The notes: generated by a model not told the origin, from the letters alone. A DNA stretch of 7,294 nucleotides from CAJAUT01 sp043809365 (GCA_043809365.1 JAZDDW010000060.1:1-7294), one strand, 5' to 3'; positions 1 to 5,622 are shown, counted from the stretch's first letter. Numbers and translations are program-made.

Positions 1-284
1 GTAATTTGGATAGCGATGGCACCACTTAAATGTTCAATAAAACCAGCTTGAGAAGAGGGGTTGGTAGCTTCTTGGGCGTGGGCGGAAGAGGGAGAGAGGA
101 GAGAGCAGGAGAGAAGGATGGTGAAAAGAGAACTAAAGATAAAACCTTTAAGGTCTGTCCTTTCGCCTGCCGGCGAGCCCAACTTGGCTTGCAGCCAGGT
201 TTTCCTTTTAAGGACAGACCTTTTGAAAAGGAGAGTCCTCAAGAGCAGGTCAGACCCTGGGATAAAAGACAGGAGTTTTTTCAT
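1..284 (-). CDS. Exported protein with in-frame palindromic insertion in its signal peptide (partial, C-terminus off window)
   Basis: Ninety-four codons from an ATG at 284 are open to the left edge, so the gene is cut by the window. It begins MKKLLSFI, then has about 41 basic residues encoded by a palindromic repeat, then a hydrophobic stretch (FSSLFTILLSCSLLS), a c-region ending SAHA and a mature start QEATNPSS. Removing the 41 codons joins MKKLLSFI directly to FSSLFTILL and gives a textbook signal peptide with predicted cleavage after residue 70 of the present numbering. A lipoprotein start at the Cys in LLSC is a weaker alternative. The ATG is 23 nt after the stop of the preceding operon gene and has no Shine-Dalgarno. 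Its place after the pilins, the lysozyme-like protein and the single-pass protein suggests another T4SS envelope component. The mature part visible (about 24 residues) is too short to name. Whether the insertion is tolerated or inactivating is not known; the frame stays open. Confidence 0.75.
   Translation of the reverse strand, partial: MKKLLSFIPGSDLLLRTLLFKRSVLKRKTWLQAKLGSPAGERTDLKGFIFSSLFTILLSCSLLSPSSAHAQEATNPSSQAGFIEHLSGAIAIQI
138..144. repeat. Direct repeat GATAAAA, left flank (candidate target-site duplication)
   Basis: GATAAAA here is repeated exactly at 261-267, on either side of palindromic element copy 1. Collapsing the two into one restores a continuous signal-peptide reading frame. 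A 7-nt match alone could be chance; its position and the restored frame make a duplication on insertion the better reading. Confidence 0.55.
145..260. mobile_element. Palindromic repeat element, copy 1 (inside a gene)
   Basis: The core is a perfect 13-bp inverted repeat, AAGGTCTGTCCTT (150-162) and AAGGACAGACCTT (210-222). Inside it are two small hairpins: TCGCC/GGCGA (163-176) and AACTTGGCT/AGCCAGGTT (181-201, 3-nt loop, one G-T pair). A further arm, GAGCAGGTCAGACC (243-256), is identical over 14 nt to the right arm of copy 2. A weaker hairpin (AGGA/TCCT with outer TTG/CAA) lies between 224 and 242. Direct repeats GATAAAA border it, so I take 145-260 as the inserted unit; the insertion plus one flank is 123 bp, exactly 41 codons. 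It carries no gene of its own and would need a transposase in trans. The RPE comparison (Rickettsia palindromic elements) is by analogy of behaviour, not sequence. Confidence 0.7.
261..267. repeat. Direct repeat GATAAAA, right flank (candidate target-site duplication)
   Basis: Partner of the repeat at 138-144; the offset is 123 bp. In the gene it encodes the Phe-Ile of MKKLLSFI, and the other copy encodes the Phe-Ile of GFIFSS. Confidence 0.55.
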
Positions 285-307
285 AGGCAGGGTGATTTTA
301 GCATAGG

Positions 308-826
308 TTAGGGGAGGAGGTGATATTTGTCTACCCAGGCTTGAGCGGTGGTGCGGACGTACTCTTTGTCGCCGTAGATAAAGATGAGTTTGGCGGGATC
401 TATGTTTTTTTCTGTCAAGAGGGCGAGACCCTTTTGGAAAGTCTCCTTGAAGGCGGTGATGTTGGGATTGGTAAATTCACTACTACCCCGATTGAGGTAG
501 GAGAGGCCGTAGATTTCGAAGCGCAGGGTTTCTGCAGGATCAGAGTCGAGGAAATAGAGATTAAGAGTGGTCTCGATGCCGACACTAGTCTCGATATTTT
601 CGCGGTAGATGGGGAGCTTACTCTTGATACTCTCACGATAGGTGATGGACTTGCGGCGACGAGCGTCAGAAACCTGTTGGAGCTCGGGGCGAAACGGCGA
701 GGGGAGGGGTGGGGTTGTTGGAGTGACAGAGCGCTTAGGTGAGAGAATGGCAATGAGGACAAGGATCCCGAGACTGATACCAAGGACAAGTTGGACGTGT
801 TTATTTTTCAAAAGTTCGAGGTTCAT
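308..826 (-). CDS. Single-pass membrane protein of the T4SS-like operon, unknown function
   Basis: 172 residues. A short basic/polar N-terminus is followed by one transmembrane helix (about residues 11-29, VQLVLGISLGILVLIAIL), a proline-rich linker (about 34-47, TPTTPPLPSPFRP) and a soluble domain of about 120 residues, probably outside the cell. There are no cysteines and no motif I recognise. The ATG overlaps the stop of the upstream lysozyme-like gene as ATGA (826-823), a standard arrangement for translational coupling, so the two products are probably made together. The architecture (N-in anchor, Pro-rich spacer, exported domain) is what an envelope-spanning scaffold protein of a secretion system would have, but I cannot assign it to a VirB family. 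The plus-strand frame at 320-742 is its shadow. Confidence 0.85.
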   Translation of the reverse strand: MNLELLKNKHVQLVLGISLGILVLIAILSPKRSVTPTTPPLPSPFRPELQQVSDARRRKSITYRESIKSKLPIYRENIETSVGIETTLNLYFLDSDPAETLRFEIYGLSYLNRGSSEFTNPNITAFKETFQKGLALLTEKNIDPAKLIFIYGDKEYVRTTAQAWVDKYHLLP

Positions 827-3012
827 TGGGCAGTTTCCTGGCTGGTGATATTGTTATACATTTCGACGGCAAAAGTGAGGGAGCCCATCCGTTCCCAGAC
901 TTTAGGCTCGCAGGCTGTCAAATCGGCACAGTAGAGGAGATACATAGTTGAATGTTTGTCATCGATCCAGTTCATGGGATAAATGTCATCTTCGCCTTCG
1001 AATAAGCGGGGACAGCCAGTGTAGGGGATGGGGTAGGGATAGCCAGCTTGACAGTTGCTGTTGCCACCGCCGTTTTTGCGGGAGAGGGCGGCAATAAGAG
1101 AGCGTATATCTGTAAGGTTGCCGTTCACCTTCCCCTTGAGTTCATTGCCGGCATAGACTGCAGTTTCAAGAAGAGTTTTGAAGATTCTCCCCCCAGCTTC
1201 TGGTTCGGGTTCCCCGAGTTTACGGCCAGAAATAAGAGAACCCTGGGGATCAAGGTCGGCTTCGACATAGTGCATCCCCGCCATGACTTCGCAGGGGACA
1301 CCCGTGACGGCTGCGGCGGCGCCGTAAATATTGATGAGGTCGGGCGTGAGTTGGGCTTGCAGGGAGGCAAAAAGAGAATCGGCGGAGCTGGTAGGAGTTG
1401 TGTAGGGAGAATTGGTGATAAATTTGGCGAAAGCGGTGCCGTCACACTTACCTGCGGGGGCGGTTTCTTCGTAACAGCCGATGCGGGTGCCGAGGGCATA
1501 GGCTTTGATGTTGTCGATCTCTTTGGGAGAGGAGTACTCCGGATCTCGACAGGTAAAATAGGCGAGACGGCGCCTGGCATCGCCCGCGGCTAGCCCTTTC
1601 CCGGCGTAGAGGAGGATCGAGCTACCATCCACGACGTTAGAGAGAGTCTCGGTGTATTTACCTTTGAGCTCTGAAGTGGAGTCGCGTGAGTTGTAAACAG
1701 GCTGTTGGATTTGGAAAATTGCCTGACCAAGGGGCTCGGGGATGGTGAGTAAATGATTGGTGACAGGAGCGGCGGAGTCGACCACCCCATAGACAAAATT
1801 GATGATTTTGGAGGTTAGGCTCGCGTTGAAGGCCCCTCCCTCTTCTTTGCTTTGGGTGGGTGCGAGCTGGTAGCCATATTTATCCATTTCTTTCTGGTAA
1901 TCAAAAATAGAACCAAGCCAACTAAAAGTGAAGAGCTTGTCTTGGGGGAGATTGGGGTTGATGCGCTCGGAACGAAGCTTGCCAAAAATATGAGAAGGAG
2001 TAGCCGAGACATTGCTAGTCATACTAAAGCGAATGAGGGGGTTAGTTTTGGCAAGATTATTGAGCTGATCGAGAGCCTGGGAGAGGGGGAAGTTTTGGAG
2101 AAGATCATAGACAGAGGCTGCGTAGGCGGAGCTGATACTTGTGTCGGCGTAAAGGCCTTGGCCGTCATTGCTGGTTTTACTCGGCAAACAAATATTCCAA
2201 ACACAGATAGAGGTACGGACGTAGCCTTGGCGGAAAGAGGGGGGGTAGAGGGGAAGGAGCTCGAGAGCCTCGAGCCAGGGAGCTTGAGGGGCAGTAGAGC
2301 CAATAAGGGTGCAGAGTTTTGATTGAGTGGTCGGGGTATGGGGGGGGGTGGGGGTATTGGTACCTAGTGACTGGAAAAATGAATCTTGAGCAGAGACTAG
2401 TTCTTGGGCGATGGGGGTAAGACCCGCGGAAGCAAGAAGATCCCAGACTTCGCCCAGAGTTTTGGTTTGGTAGCGAGTGACATAACCCCAATCCACCCAG
2501 CCCAAGGGCCACTCTTCCGTTTGGTCGACAGTTTGTTGGGTTTGTGCGGCTTGGTAGGCGACCATGAGCTGGCGCGCCGCGCGATCACAACGAGAGAGGG
2601 TGAGAAAGTGGGAACCCCAAGTAAGAGTGTTATCTGACCCTGGGTTTTCGTAGCGCAGGGCCTCGTTTTGGAATTTGGGATAGGCAAGATTTTCGTTGCG
2701 GGAGAAATCGGTGCCTTTGGGGTCGATGGAGATAACAGGGGTTTTGGTGGAGGGGCTACCGGATGGAGTGGGAGTATTTGGTGGTTTCGCTTGATAAGTG
2801 CGATTTTCGTCTTGATTTTCGTAAACAATTAACGCGGAGGGTTTGATGAATCGGAGAAGAGGGAAGAAGGACTCTAGTTGGTACTCGTCGGTGGGATTGC
2901 CAATGCGCGAAAACGGGGGGGTGGGTTCGAGGGCGAGGGTGGGAGAGGGGGAAATTACACCATTAAACCAATAAACCATTAAACCAAAGAAGATAGCAAA
3001 TATTTTTCGCAT
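823..3012 (-). CDS. Large exported protein with C-terminal lysozyme/lytic-transglycosylase-like domain (VirB1-like role)
   Basis: 729 residues. An N-terminal signal peptide (basic MRK, hydrophobic IFAIFFGLMVYW, likely cleavage near TLA-LE at about 28) shows export. Proline/threonine-rich spacers lie near 76-93 and 219-230. The C-terminus (about 545-720) looks like a lysozyme-fold muramidase: helix with VPCEVMAGMHYVEADLDPQGSL, where Glu584 sits at the place of the catalytic Glu, then a conserved-looking MNWIDDKHSTMYLLY block (about 680-694). I recognise this from the general SLT/lysozyme pattern (hydrophobic helix, E, then P.gSl), not from a search. Twelve cysteines fit a disulfide-bonded exported protein. 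It follows the pilins with a 6-nt gap, and many T4SS operons carry a wall-opening VirB1 enzyme, so local peptidoglycan opening for pilus assembly is the likely job. Residues about 100-540 are unrecognised. A run of nine C codes part of the second spacer. Confidence 0.85.
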   Translation of the reverse strand: MRKIFAIFFGLMVYWFNGVISPSPTLALEPTPPFSRIGNPTDEYQLESFFPLLRFIKPSALIVYENQDENRTYQAKPPNTPTPSGSPSTKTPVISIDPKGTDFSRNENLAYPKFQNEALRYENPGSDNTLTWGSHFLTLSRCDRAARQLMVAYQAAQTQQTVDQTEEWPLGWVDWGYVTRYQTKTLGEVWDLLASAGLTPIAQELVSAQDSFFQSLGTNTPTPPHTPTTQSKLCTLIGSTAPQAPWLEALELLPLYPPSFRQGYVRTSICVWNICLPSKTSNDGQGLYADTSISSAYAASVYDLLQNFPLSQALDQLNNLAKTNPLIRFSMTSNVSATPSHIFGKLRSERINPNLPQDKLFTFSWLGSIFDYQKEMDKYGYQLAPTQSKEEGGAFNASLTSKIINFVYGVVDSAAPVTNHLLTIPEPLGQAIFQIQQPVYNSRDSTSELKGKYTETLSNVVDGSSILLYAGKGLAAGDARRRLAYFTCRDPEYSSPKEIDNIKAYALGTRIGCYEETAPAGKCDGTAFAKFITNSPYTTPTSSADSLFASLQAQLTPDLINIYGAAAAVTGVPCEVMAGMHYVEADLDPQGSLISGRKLGEPEPEAGGRIFKTLLETAVYAGNELKGKVNGNLTDIRSLIAALSRKNGGGNSNCQAGYPYPIPYTGCPRLFEGEDDIYPMNWIDDKHSTMYLLYCADLTACEPKVWERMGSLTFAVEMYNNITSQETAQ

Positions 3013-3018
3013 AGCCTA

Positions 3019-3312
3019 TTAGAAGCCAAAGTTAAACTGGGTGACAGGGGAACCGGTGACATTTTCCACTAGGACGAGGATTAGCCAGGAAAGGATGGCG
3101 AGGACAATACCCGCGATAGCCAAAGTAATAGTTTGTTTGCCTGCGGTCATCCCTTTCGCATCGCCACCAGAAGTGAGGATTTTGAATCCTCCGGCCAAGA
3201 TCATTACAAAAGCAACGAGTCCAATGAGGGGAATAATGGCCTGGAGAATGTTGCCAAAATAATCAGGGAGACAAGATAGTTCGGCGGCAGTATCTACATC
3301 AGCGCAGGACAT
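3019..3312 (-). CDS. VirB2/TrbC-like T4SS pilin paralog, most divergent copy (pilin 7)
   Basis: 97 residues. Two predicted membrane helices (about 22-46 and 61-84) are joined by a short polar loop, TSGGDAKGMTAGK (about 47-59). That is the layout of VirB2/TrbC-type pilins, where the charged loop faces the cytoplasm. The SGGD motif links it to the six copies upstream, but it lacks the EEAR segment and the aromatic WI before the loop. It has two cysteines (3 and 14) in the short N-terminus, which the others lack. It starts after a palindromic repeat and has its own likely promoter: TATAAT at 3326-3321 would start transcription about 2 nt before the ATG. It may therefore be expressed separately from the other pilins. 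It could equally be a structural relative that is not a pilin subunit. Confidence 0.8.
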   Translation of the reverse strand: MSCADVDTAAELSCLPDYFGNILQAIIPLIGLVAFVMILAGGFKILTSGGDAKGMTAGKQTITLAIAGIVLAILSWLILVLVENVTGSPVTQFNFGF

Positions 3313-3320
3313 ATGAATTC

Positions 3321-3326
3321 ATTATA
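3321..3326 (-). promoter_or_regulatory. -10 box of a near-leaderless promoter for pilin 7
   Basis: On the minus strand TATAAT ends 8 nt before the ATG at 3312, which predicts a start 2 nt upstream of the codon. A TGG-TATATA reading overlaps it as an alternative extended -10. No good -35 is seen; the -35 position falls in the right-to-left first arm of repeat copy 2. No Shine-Dalgarno precedes the gene. Confidence 0.55.
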
Positions 3327-3333
3327 TACCAAC

Positions 3334-3420
3334 AAGGTCTGACCTGGTCTCCCGTTTGTATTTTGAAATCGACTAAACATCTTGGCTGATAGCCAGGATT
3401 TCCTGAGCAGGTCAGACCTT
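3334..3420. mobile_element. Palindromic repeat element, copy 2 (intergenic)
   Basis: Outer perfect 13-bp inverted repeat AAGGTCTGACCTG (3334-3346) and CAGGTCAGACCTT (3408-3420). Inside is a 9-bp hairpin, ATCTTGGCT/AGCCAGGAT (3379-3399, loop GAT, one G-T pair), matching the hairpin of copy 1 in sequence and position relative to the right arm. It fills most of the 116-bp gap between pilins 6 and 7, in the same orientation as copy 1. No clear target duplication is seen. Each outer arm is itself nearly palindromic (AGGTC-T-GACCT), which would also suit a protein-binding site. A terminator is less likely, as the hairpin lacks a T-run on the minus strand. Confidence 0.65.
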
Positions 3421-3428
3421 TAACAAAA

Positions 3429-3782
3429 TTAATAAGCCTTGGGGGGAGTGATATTTTCGTTGAGAATAGAAATCCCAAAGAAGTATTGGATGATGAGCAT
3501 GATGGCCCAAGCAGAGGCAACAACCGCGAGTCCAACAAGAGCGGCGGTGATGCGATCACGCGCTTCTTGAGTTTTGGTTTTGTCGCCACCACTACTGATC
3601 CATTGAATACCACCCATGATGAGAAAAGCAAAGACGAGGAGGGCAGAGATAAGGAGAGCTCCTTGGGTCGCTCCCTTAATTAGTGTGCCAATGTTGGTGA
3701 TCGCCACATTGTCTGGCTTGGCGATCGAGAGCTCGGGAGCACCGGGGGCGGCTAATACTTTCTGAACTAGGTCAAATGTCAT
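3429..3782 (-). CDS. VirB2/TrbC-like T4SS pilin paralog (pilin 6)
   Basis: 117 residues. N-terminal region of about 40 residues with no signal peptide that I would accept, then helix 1 (about 40-62), the loop SSGGDKTKTQEARDR (about 63-77) and helix 2 (about 79-102). The ending YFFGISI is close to pilin 5 (YFFGIGI), and both share GLA.VASAWAI, so these two are the closest pair and probably a recent duplication. The start is well supported: a strong Shine-Dalgarno lies 4 nt upstream. Polymeric surface filament or membrane-embedded subunit of the T4SS-like machine is the expected role; this is inferred from architecture. Confidence 0.88.
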   Translation of the reverse strand: MTFDLVQKVLAAPGAPELSIAKPDNVAITNIGTLIKGATQGALLISALLVFAFLIMGGIQWISSGGDKTKTQEARDRITAALVGLAVVASAWAIMLIIQYFFGISILNENITPPKAY

Positions 3783-3786
3783 AAAT

Positions 3787-3793
3787 CCTCCTT
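3787..3793 (-). promoter_or_regulatory. Shine-Dalgarno of pilin 6
   Basis: AAGGAGG on the minus strand, 4 nt before the ATG at 3782. It is the strongest ribosome-binding site in the minus-strand cluster, where several genes have none, so pilin 6 may be the most efficiently translated subunit. Confidence 0.75.
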
Positions 3794-3821
3794 ATATATT
3801 GTTAGTGTAGTTAATTTGTGA

Positions 3822-4127
3822 CTAATTAGCAATACCTATACCAAAGAAGTAATCGACGAGTTTGTAGATGGCCCAGGCCGAGGCAACAATGGCGAGGCCA
3901 ATAATTCCACCTGTAATCTTATTACGCGCCTCTTCGAGTTTGGTTTTGTCGCCGCCGGCACTGATCCAGGTTACACCACCATAAACCATGTAGGCAAAGG
4001 TAAGGAGGCCGGCAATAAGGATAACGGCAGAAAAGGATTTTTGGACGAATACTCCGAGCGTGTCATTGATGGCGACACGAGATTTGACTTCATCACTGAT
4101 ATTCACAGAAAAAGATCCTGGTGCCAT
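3822..4127 (-). CDS. VirB2/TrbC-like T4SS pilin paralog (pilin 5)
   Basis: 101 residues, among the shortest of the set. Two predicted helices (about 33-55 and 72-95) flank the loop ISAGGDKTKLEEARNK (about 55-70). The WI-S-GGDK-K-EEAR signature is the clearest form of the family motif here. No signal peptide: the N-terminal 30 residues are polar, with acidic and basic residues. An AAAGGA Shine-Dalgarno (4137-4132) sits 4 nt before the ATG. A 6-bp hairpin lies just above it in the 62-bp gap after pilin 4. Near identity with pilin 6 across helix 2 indicates duplication. Confidence 0.88.
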   Translation of the reverse strand: MAPGSFSVNISDEVKSRVAINDTLGVFVQKSFSAVILIAGLLTFAYMVYGGVTWISAGGDKTKLEEARNKITGGIIGLAIVASAWAIYKLVDYFFGIGIAN

Positions 4128-4139
4128 ATTGTCCTTTAT

Positions 4140-4155
4140 TCCCGGTAAACCGGGA
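4140..4155. repeat. Short perfect hairpin upstream of pilin 5
   Basis: TCCCGG-TAAA-CCGGGA: 6-bp stem, 4-nt loop. On the minus strand it lies in the leader of pilin 5, just above its Shine-Dalgarno. It has no T-run, so it is not a standard terminator; it might attenuate, protect an RNA end or mark processing. Weak evidence. Confidence 0.35.
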
Positions 4156-4189
4156 TTTCATGCTATTTGTATTATTTTATTAATCGTAT

Positions 4190-4552
4190 TCAACCCGCTG
4201 TAGGCCAAATAATGTTTAAGAGATCCATGCCGATTGCCGTCTCGATAAATTTTACGATGACGTAGGAGGCAGCCAGGAGGGCAAGCCCAATAAAACCCTG
4301 AGTAATACGCTCTCTCGCTTCTTCAATTTTACCCTTGTCACCACCAGCCATAATCCAGTTGATACCGCCCCGCAGAAAGAAAAGAATAAAGGCCAACCCC
4401 CCGATAATAACGATGGTTTGCCACAGGGTTGCGACGGTAATCGCAAACTGCTGGGGAGCACTGGTGGGGTCACTACCACCAGGAACGGCGGTATTGGTGA
4501 TAGCCGCGTGAGCTTGGTGAACTAGCTGAAAGTCGTAAAGTCTTAATGTCAT
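4190..4552 (-). CDS. VirB2/TrbC-like T4SS pilin paralog (pilin 4)
   Basis: 120 residues. Helix 1 about 43-61, loop MAGGDKGKIEEARER (about 68-82), helix 2 about 85-106. The loop nearly matches pilin 3 (AGGDKGKIEKAR), grouping 3 with 4 as 5 groups with 6. The N-terminus (LVHQAHAAI) has a faint signal-peptide look, an AHA-A site, but the hydrophobic core before it is too short for confidence. It starts 4 nt after the stop of pilin 3 without a Shine-Dalgarno, so it probably depends on translational coupling. Confidence 0.87.
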   Translation of the reverse strand: MTLRLYDFQLVHQAHAAITNTAVPGGSDPTSAPQQFAITVATLWQTIVIIGGLAFILFFLRGGINWIMAGGDKGKIEEARERITQGFIGLALLAASYVIVKFIETAIGMDLLNIIWPTAG

Positions 4553-4556
4553 AAAG

Positions 4557-4907
4557 CTATTTGAATGTTAAGCCCTGAATAATTTTACCTGGTTCGAGGA
4601 TGTCGATGCCGAGGGCAGCCCCGACAATCCAGACAATAGCATAGGAGACTGCAATGATGATAATACCGATTGCGCCATTGGTCATCATTTCCCGAGCTTT
4701 TTCGATTTTACCCTTATCACCTCCGGCGGTAATCCAGCTTAAACCACCCAGGAGAAAGTAGAGAGCGAAAGAAATACCGGCAACGATAGTTAATACTACA
4801 AGGACGTTACTGATCAGCTTTTCAACAGCAGAGGTTGAACTAGCGATATCGCTACCTGGCTGGTAGCCACCTGGAGTAGTGATTGGGTCAAAGTTGATGT
4901 CGGCCAT
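4557..4907 (-). CDS. VirB2/TrbC-like T4SS pilin paralog (pilin 3)
   Basis: 116 residues. A 33-residue Gly/Pro/Ser-rich N-terminus is followed by helix 1 (about 34-59, ending in GGLSWI), the loop TAGGDKGKIEKAREM (about 60-74) and helix 2 (about 78-99). A short C-terminal tail (EPGKIIQGLTFK) follows. GGGAG (4921-4917) 9 nt before the ATG may be its Shine-Dalgarno and overlaps the end of pilin 2. Two bases separate the two reading frames. Role as for the other subunits, inferred. Confidence 0.87.
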   Translation of the reverse strand: MADINFDPITTPGGYQPGSDIASSTSAVEKLISNVLVVLTIVAGISFALYFLLGGLSWITAGGDKGKIEKAREMMTNGAIGIIIIAVSYAIVWIVGAALGIDILEPGKIIQGLTFK

Positions 4908-4909
4908 AT

Positions 4910-5260
4910 TTAAAAGCTCCCTGGGCCAGTAATCTTGGGTGATAAGATCGCAGTGGCACTACCAAAGAGGAGATAGGAGACAATGCTGGTGATGGCGGCG
5001 GCGGCGACCATAACCACTAGCCCCATGAGAGACATGTTAATGGAAGATACGGCGGCTTCAAGTTTTTTTTGATCTCCAGCTGAGGTGATATAGGTGAAAC
5101 CCGCAAACATGAGGTTAAAGAAGGCATAAAGGCCGGCCCCTATCATGACAAAAGTGACGATATTGGTAATGAAGGAGGGGAGGCCGGTATTAACGTTGTC
5201 ATAACCACCGGGATTGAGGGTTTTGAGGGGATTGTCGATATCACCAAAGAGATTTGCCAT
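4910..5260 (-). CDS. VirB2/TrbC-like T4SS pilin paralog, divergent (pilin 2)
   Basis: 116 residues. Two predicted helices (about 34-58 and 76-99) with a loop SAGDQKKLEAA (about 60-70): the motif is SAGD rather than SGGD and the EEAR arginine is missing. The start at 5260 follows the stop of pilin 1 by 2 nt and has no Shine-Dalgarno, so coupling to pilin 1 is likely. The loop codons include a run of eight A on the coding strand (5070-5063). With pilin 1 it forms a divergent promoter-proximal pair that may have a different structural job from pilins 3-6. Confidence 0.85.
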   Translation of the reverse strand: MANLFGDIDNPLKTLNPGGYDNVNTGLPSFITNIVTFVMIGAGLYAFFNLMFAGFTYITSAGDQKKLEAAVSSINMSLMGLVVMVAAAAITSIVSYLLFGSATAILSPKITGPGSF

Positions 5261-5262
5261 AG

Positions 5263-5580
5263 TTATAAACTGCTATTTAATATGGGTACTCCTGTGACTA
5301 CTTGGATAATTTGGATAATCCAATAGGAGGCAAAGAGTACAAGCAACCCCATTATAGCAGAGGTGATGATTTTGGACCCTTCGGCAGTTTTTTCGGTATT
5401 ACCGGCGCTTGCGATAATGGTAAAACCACCAAAGATAATCATGAAGAAGATAACAAGGCCGGCAACGATATAGACGTTGGGGAGAATGTTATTAACGAGT
5501 TTGCCTGCGCTGCTATATTCGGAGGTGGCAGGGGCCCCTTGAAAGAGAAGTTGGTCGCCAAGATTGAAGCTGGTTGCCAT
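5263..5580 (-). CDS. VirB2/TrbC-like T4SS pilin paralog, first gene of the operon (pilin 1)
   Basis: 105 residues from the ATG at 5580. Helix 1 about 35-57, loop ASAGNTEKTAEGSK (about 57-70), helix 2 about 71-95. The loop has lost both the Asp and the paired basic residues of the SGGDKxK signature but keeps the position and size. I chose the ATG over a TTG at 5601, which would add seven residues lying in the promoter, because a -10 box predicts transcription starting exactly at the A of this ATG. First gene of the minus-strand operon; it diverges from the sigma factor gene. Confidence 0.85.
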   Translation of the reverse strand: MATSFNLGDQLLFQGAPATSEYSSAGKLVNNILPNVYIVAGLVIFFMIIFGGFTIIASAGNTEKTAEGSKIITSAIMGLLVLFASYWIIQIIQVVTGVPILNSSL

Positions 5581-5586
5581 AAGGAG

Positions 5587-5592
5587 AGTATA
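5587..5592 (-). promoter_or_regulatory. Leaderless promoter of the pilin operon (-10; -35 at 5610-5615)
   Basis: Minus strand: TATACT with a TTTATA -35 candidate 17 nt upstream. The six bases CTCCTT separate the -10 from the ATG at 5580, putting the expected start on the A of ATG. The -35 overlaps the first bases of the divergent sigma factor transcript, so the two promoters should interfere. Confidence 0.6.
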
Positions 5593-5622
5593 TAGTATCA
5601 AGTATAATGTATAAAGTATGGA
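5588..5622. repeat. Five-unit 7-nt tandem repeat (GTATNNN) forming the divergent promoter
   Basis: Five uninterrupted heptamers each begin GTAT, starting at 5588, 5595, 5602, 5609 and 5616; the last one carries the sigma factor start codon (GTATGGA). The array supplies the -10 boxes for both directions and the -35 of the pilin promoter. The same unit occurs at 6298-6332. Confidence 0.7.
5603..5608 (+). promoter_or_regulatory. -10 box of the sigma factor promoter
   Basis: A perfect TATAAT ends 9 nt before the ATG at 5618, predicting a leader of about 3 nt or none. No convincing -35 and no GAAC-type ECF -35 is present, so this looks like a housekeeping promoter, not an autoregulated ECF one. 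The AAGGAG at 5581-5586 is too far away to act as its ribosome site. Confidence 0.55.

Noticed and set aside
30..311. Plus-strand open frames of 93 and 81 codons at the left edge
   Set aside because: They are antisense to the minus-strand exported protein, low in complexity and rich in Glu/Arg/Lys from purine runs; the minus frame gives a clear signal peptide.
1048..1593. 181-codon plus-strand frame
   Set aside because: It lies wholly antisense to the lysozyme-like domain, and the opposite frame has domain motifs and signal peptide support.
2259..2275. Perfect 7-bp hairpin GCTCGAG-AGC-CTCGAGC
   Set aside because: It arises from the repeated Leu-Glu codons of LEALEL in the lysozyme-like gene and has no regulatory context.
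2636..2644. GACCCTGGG shared with the end of repeat copy 1 (253-261)
   Set aside because: Only 9 nt match, without any arm or hairpin nearby; probably chance within codons for NPGSDN.
3334..3420. Copy 2 read as an intrinsic terminator between pilins 6 and 7
   Set aside because: No T-run follows the stem on the minus strand and the same structure occurs inside a gene at 150-222.
5063..5070. Run of eight A (coding strand) in pilin 2, possible slippage site
   Set aside because: It encodes part of the expected Gln-Lys-Lys loop, and the frame on both sides is normal; no alternative product is seen.
5302..5319. Tandem 9-nt repeat TTGGATAAT x2
   Set aside because: It encodes Ile-Ile-Gln twice in helix 2 of pilin 1; simple codon repetition explains it.
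5581..5601. TTG start seven codons upstream for pilin 1
   Set aside because: Those codons lie in the -10 region; the ATG at 5580 fits the promoter exactly.
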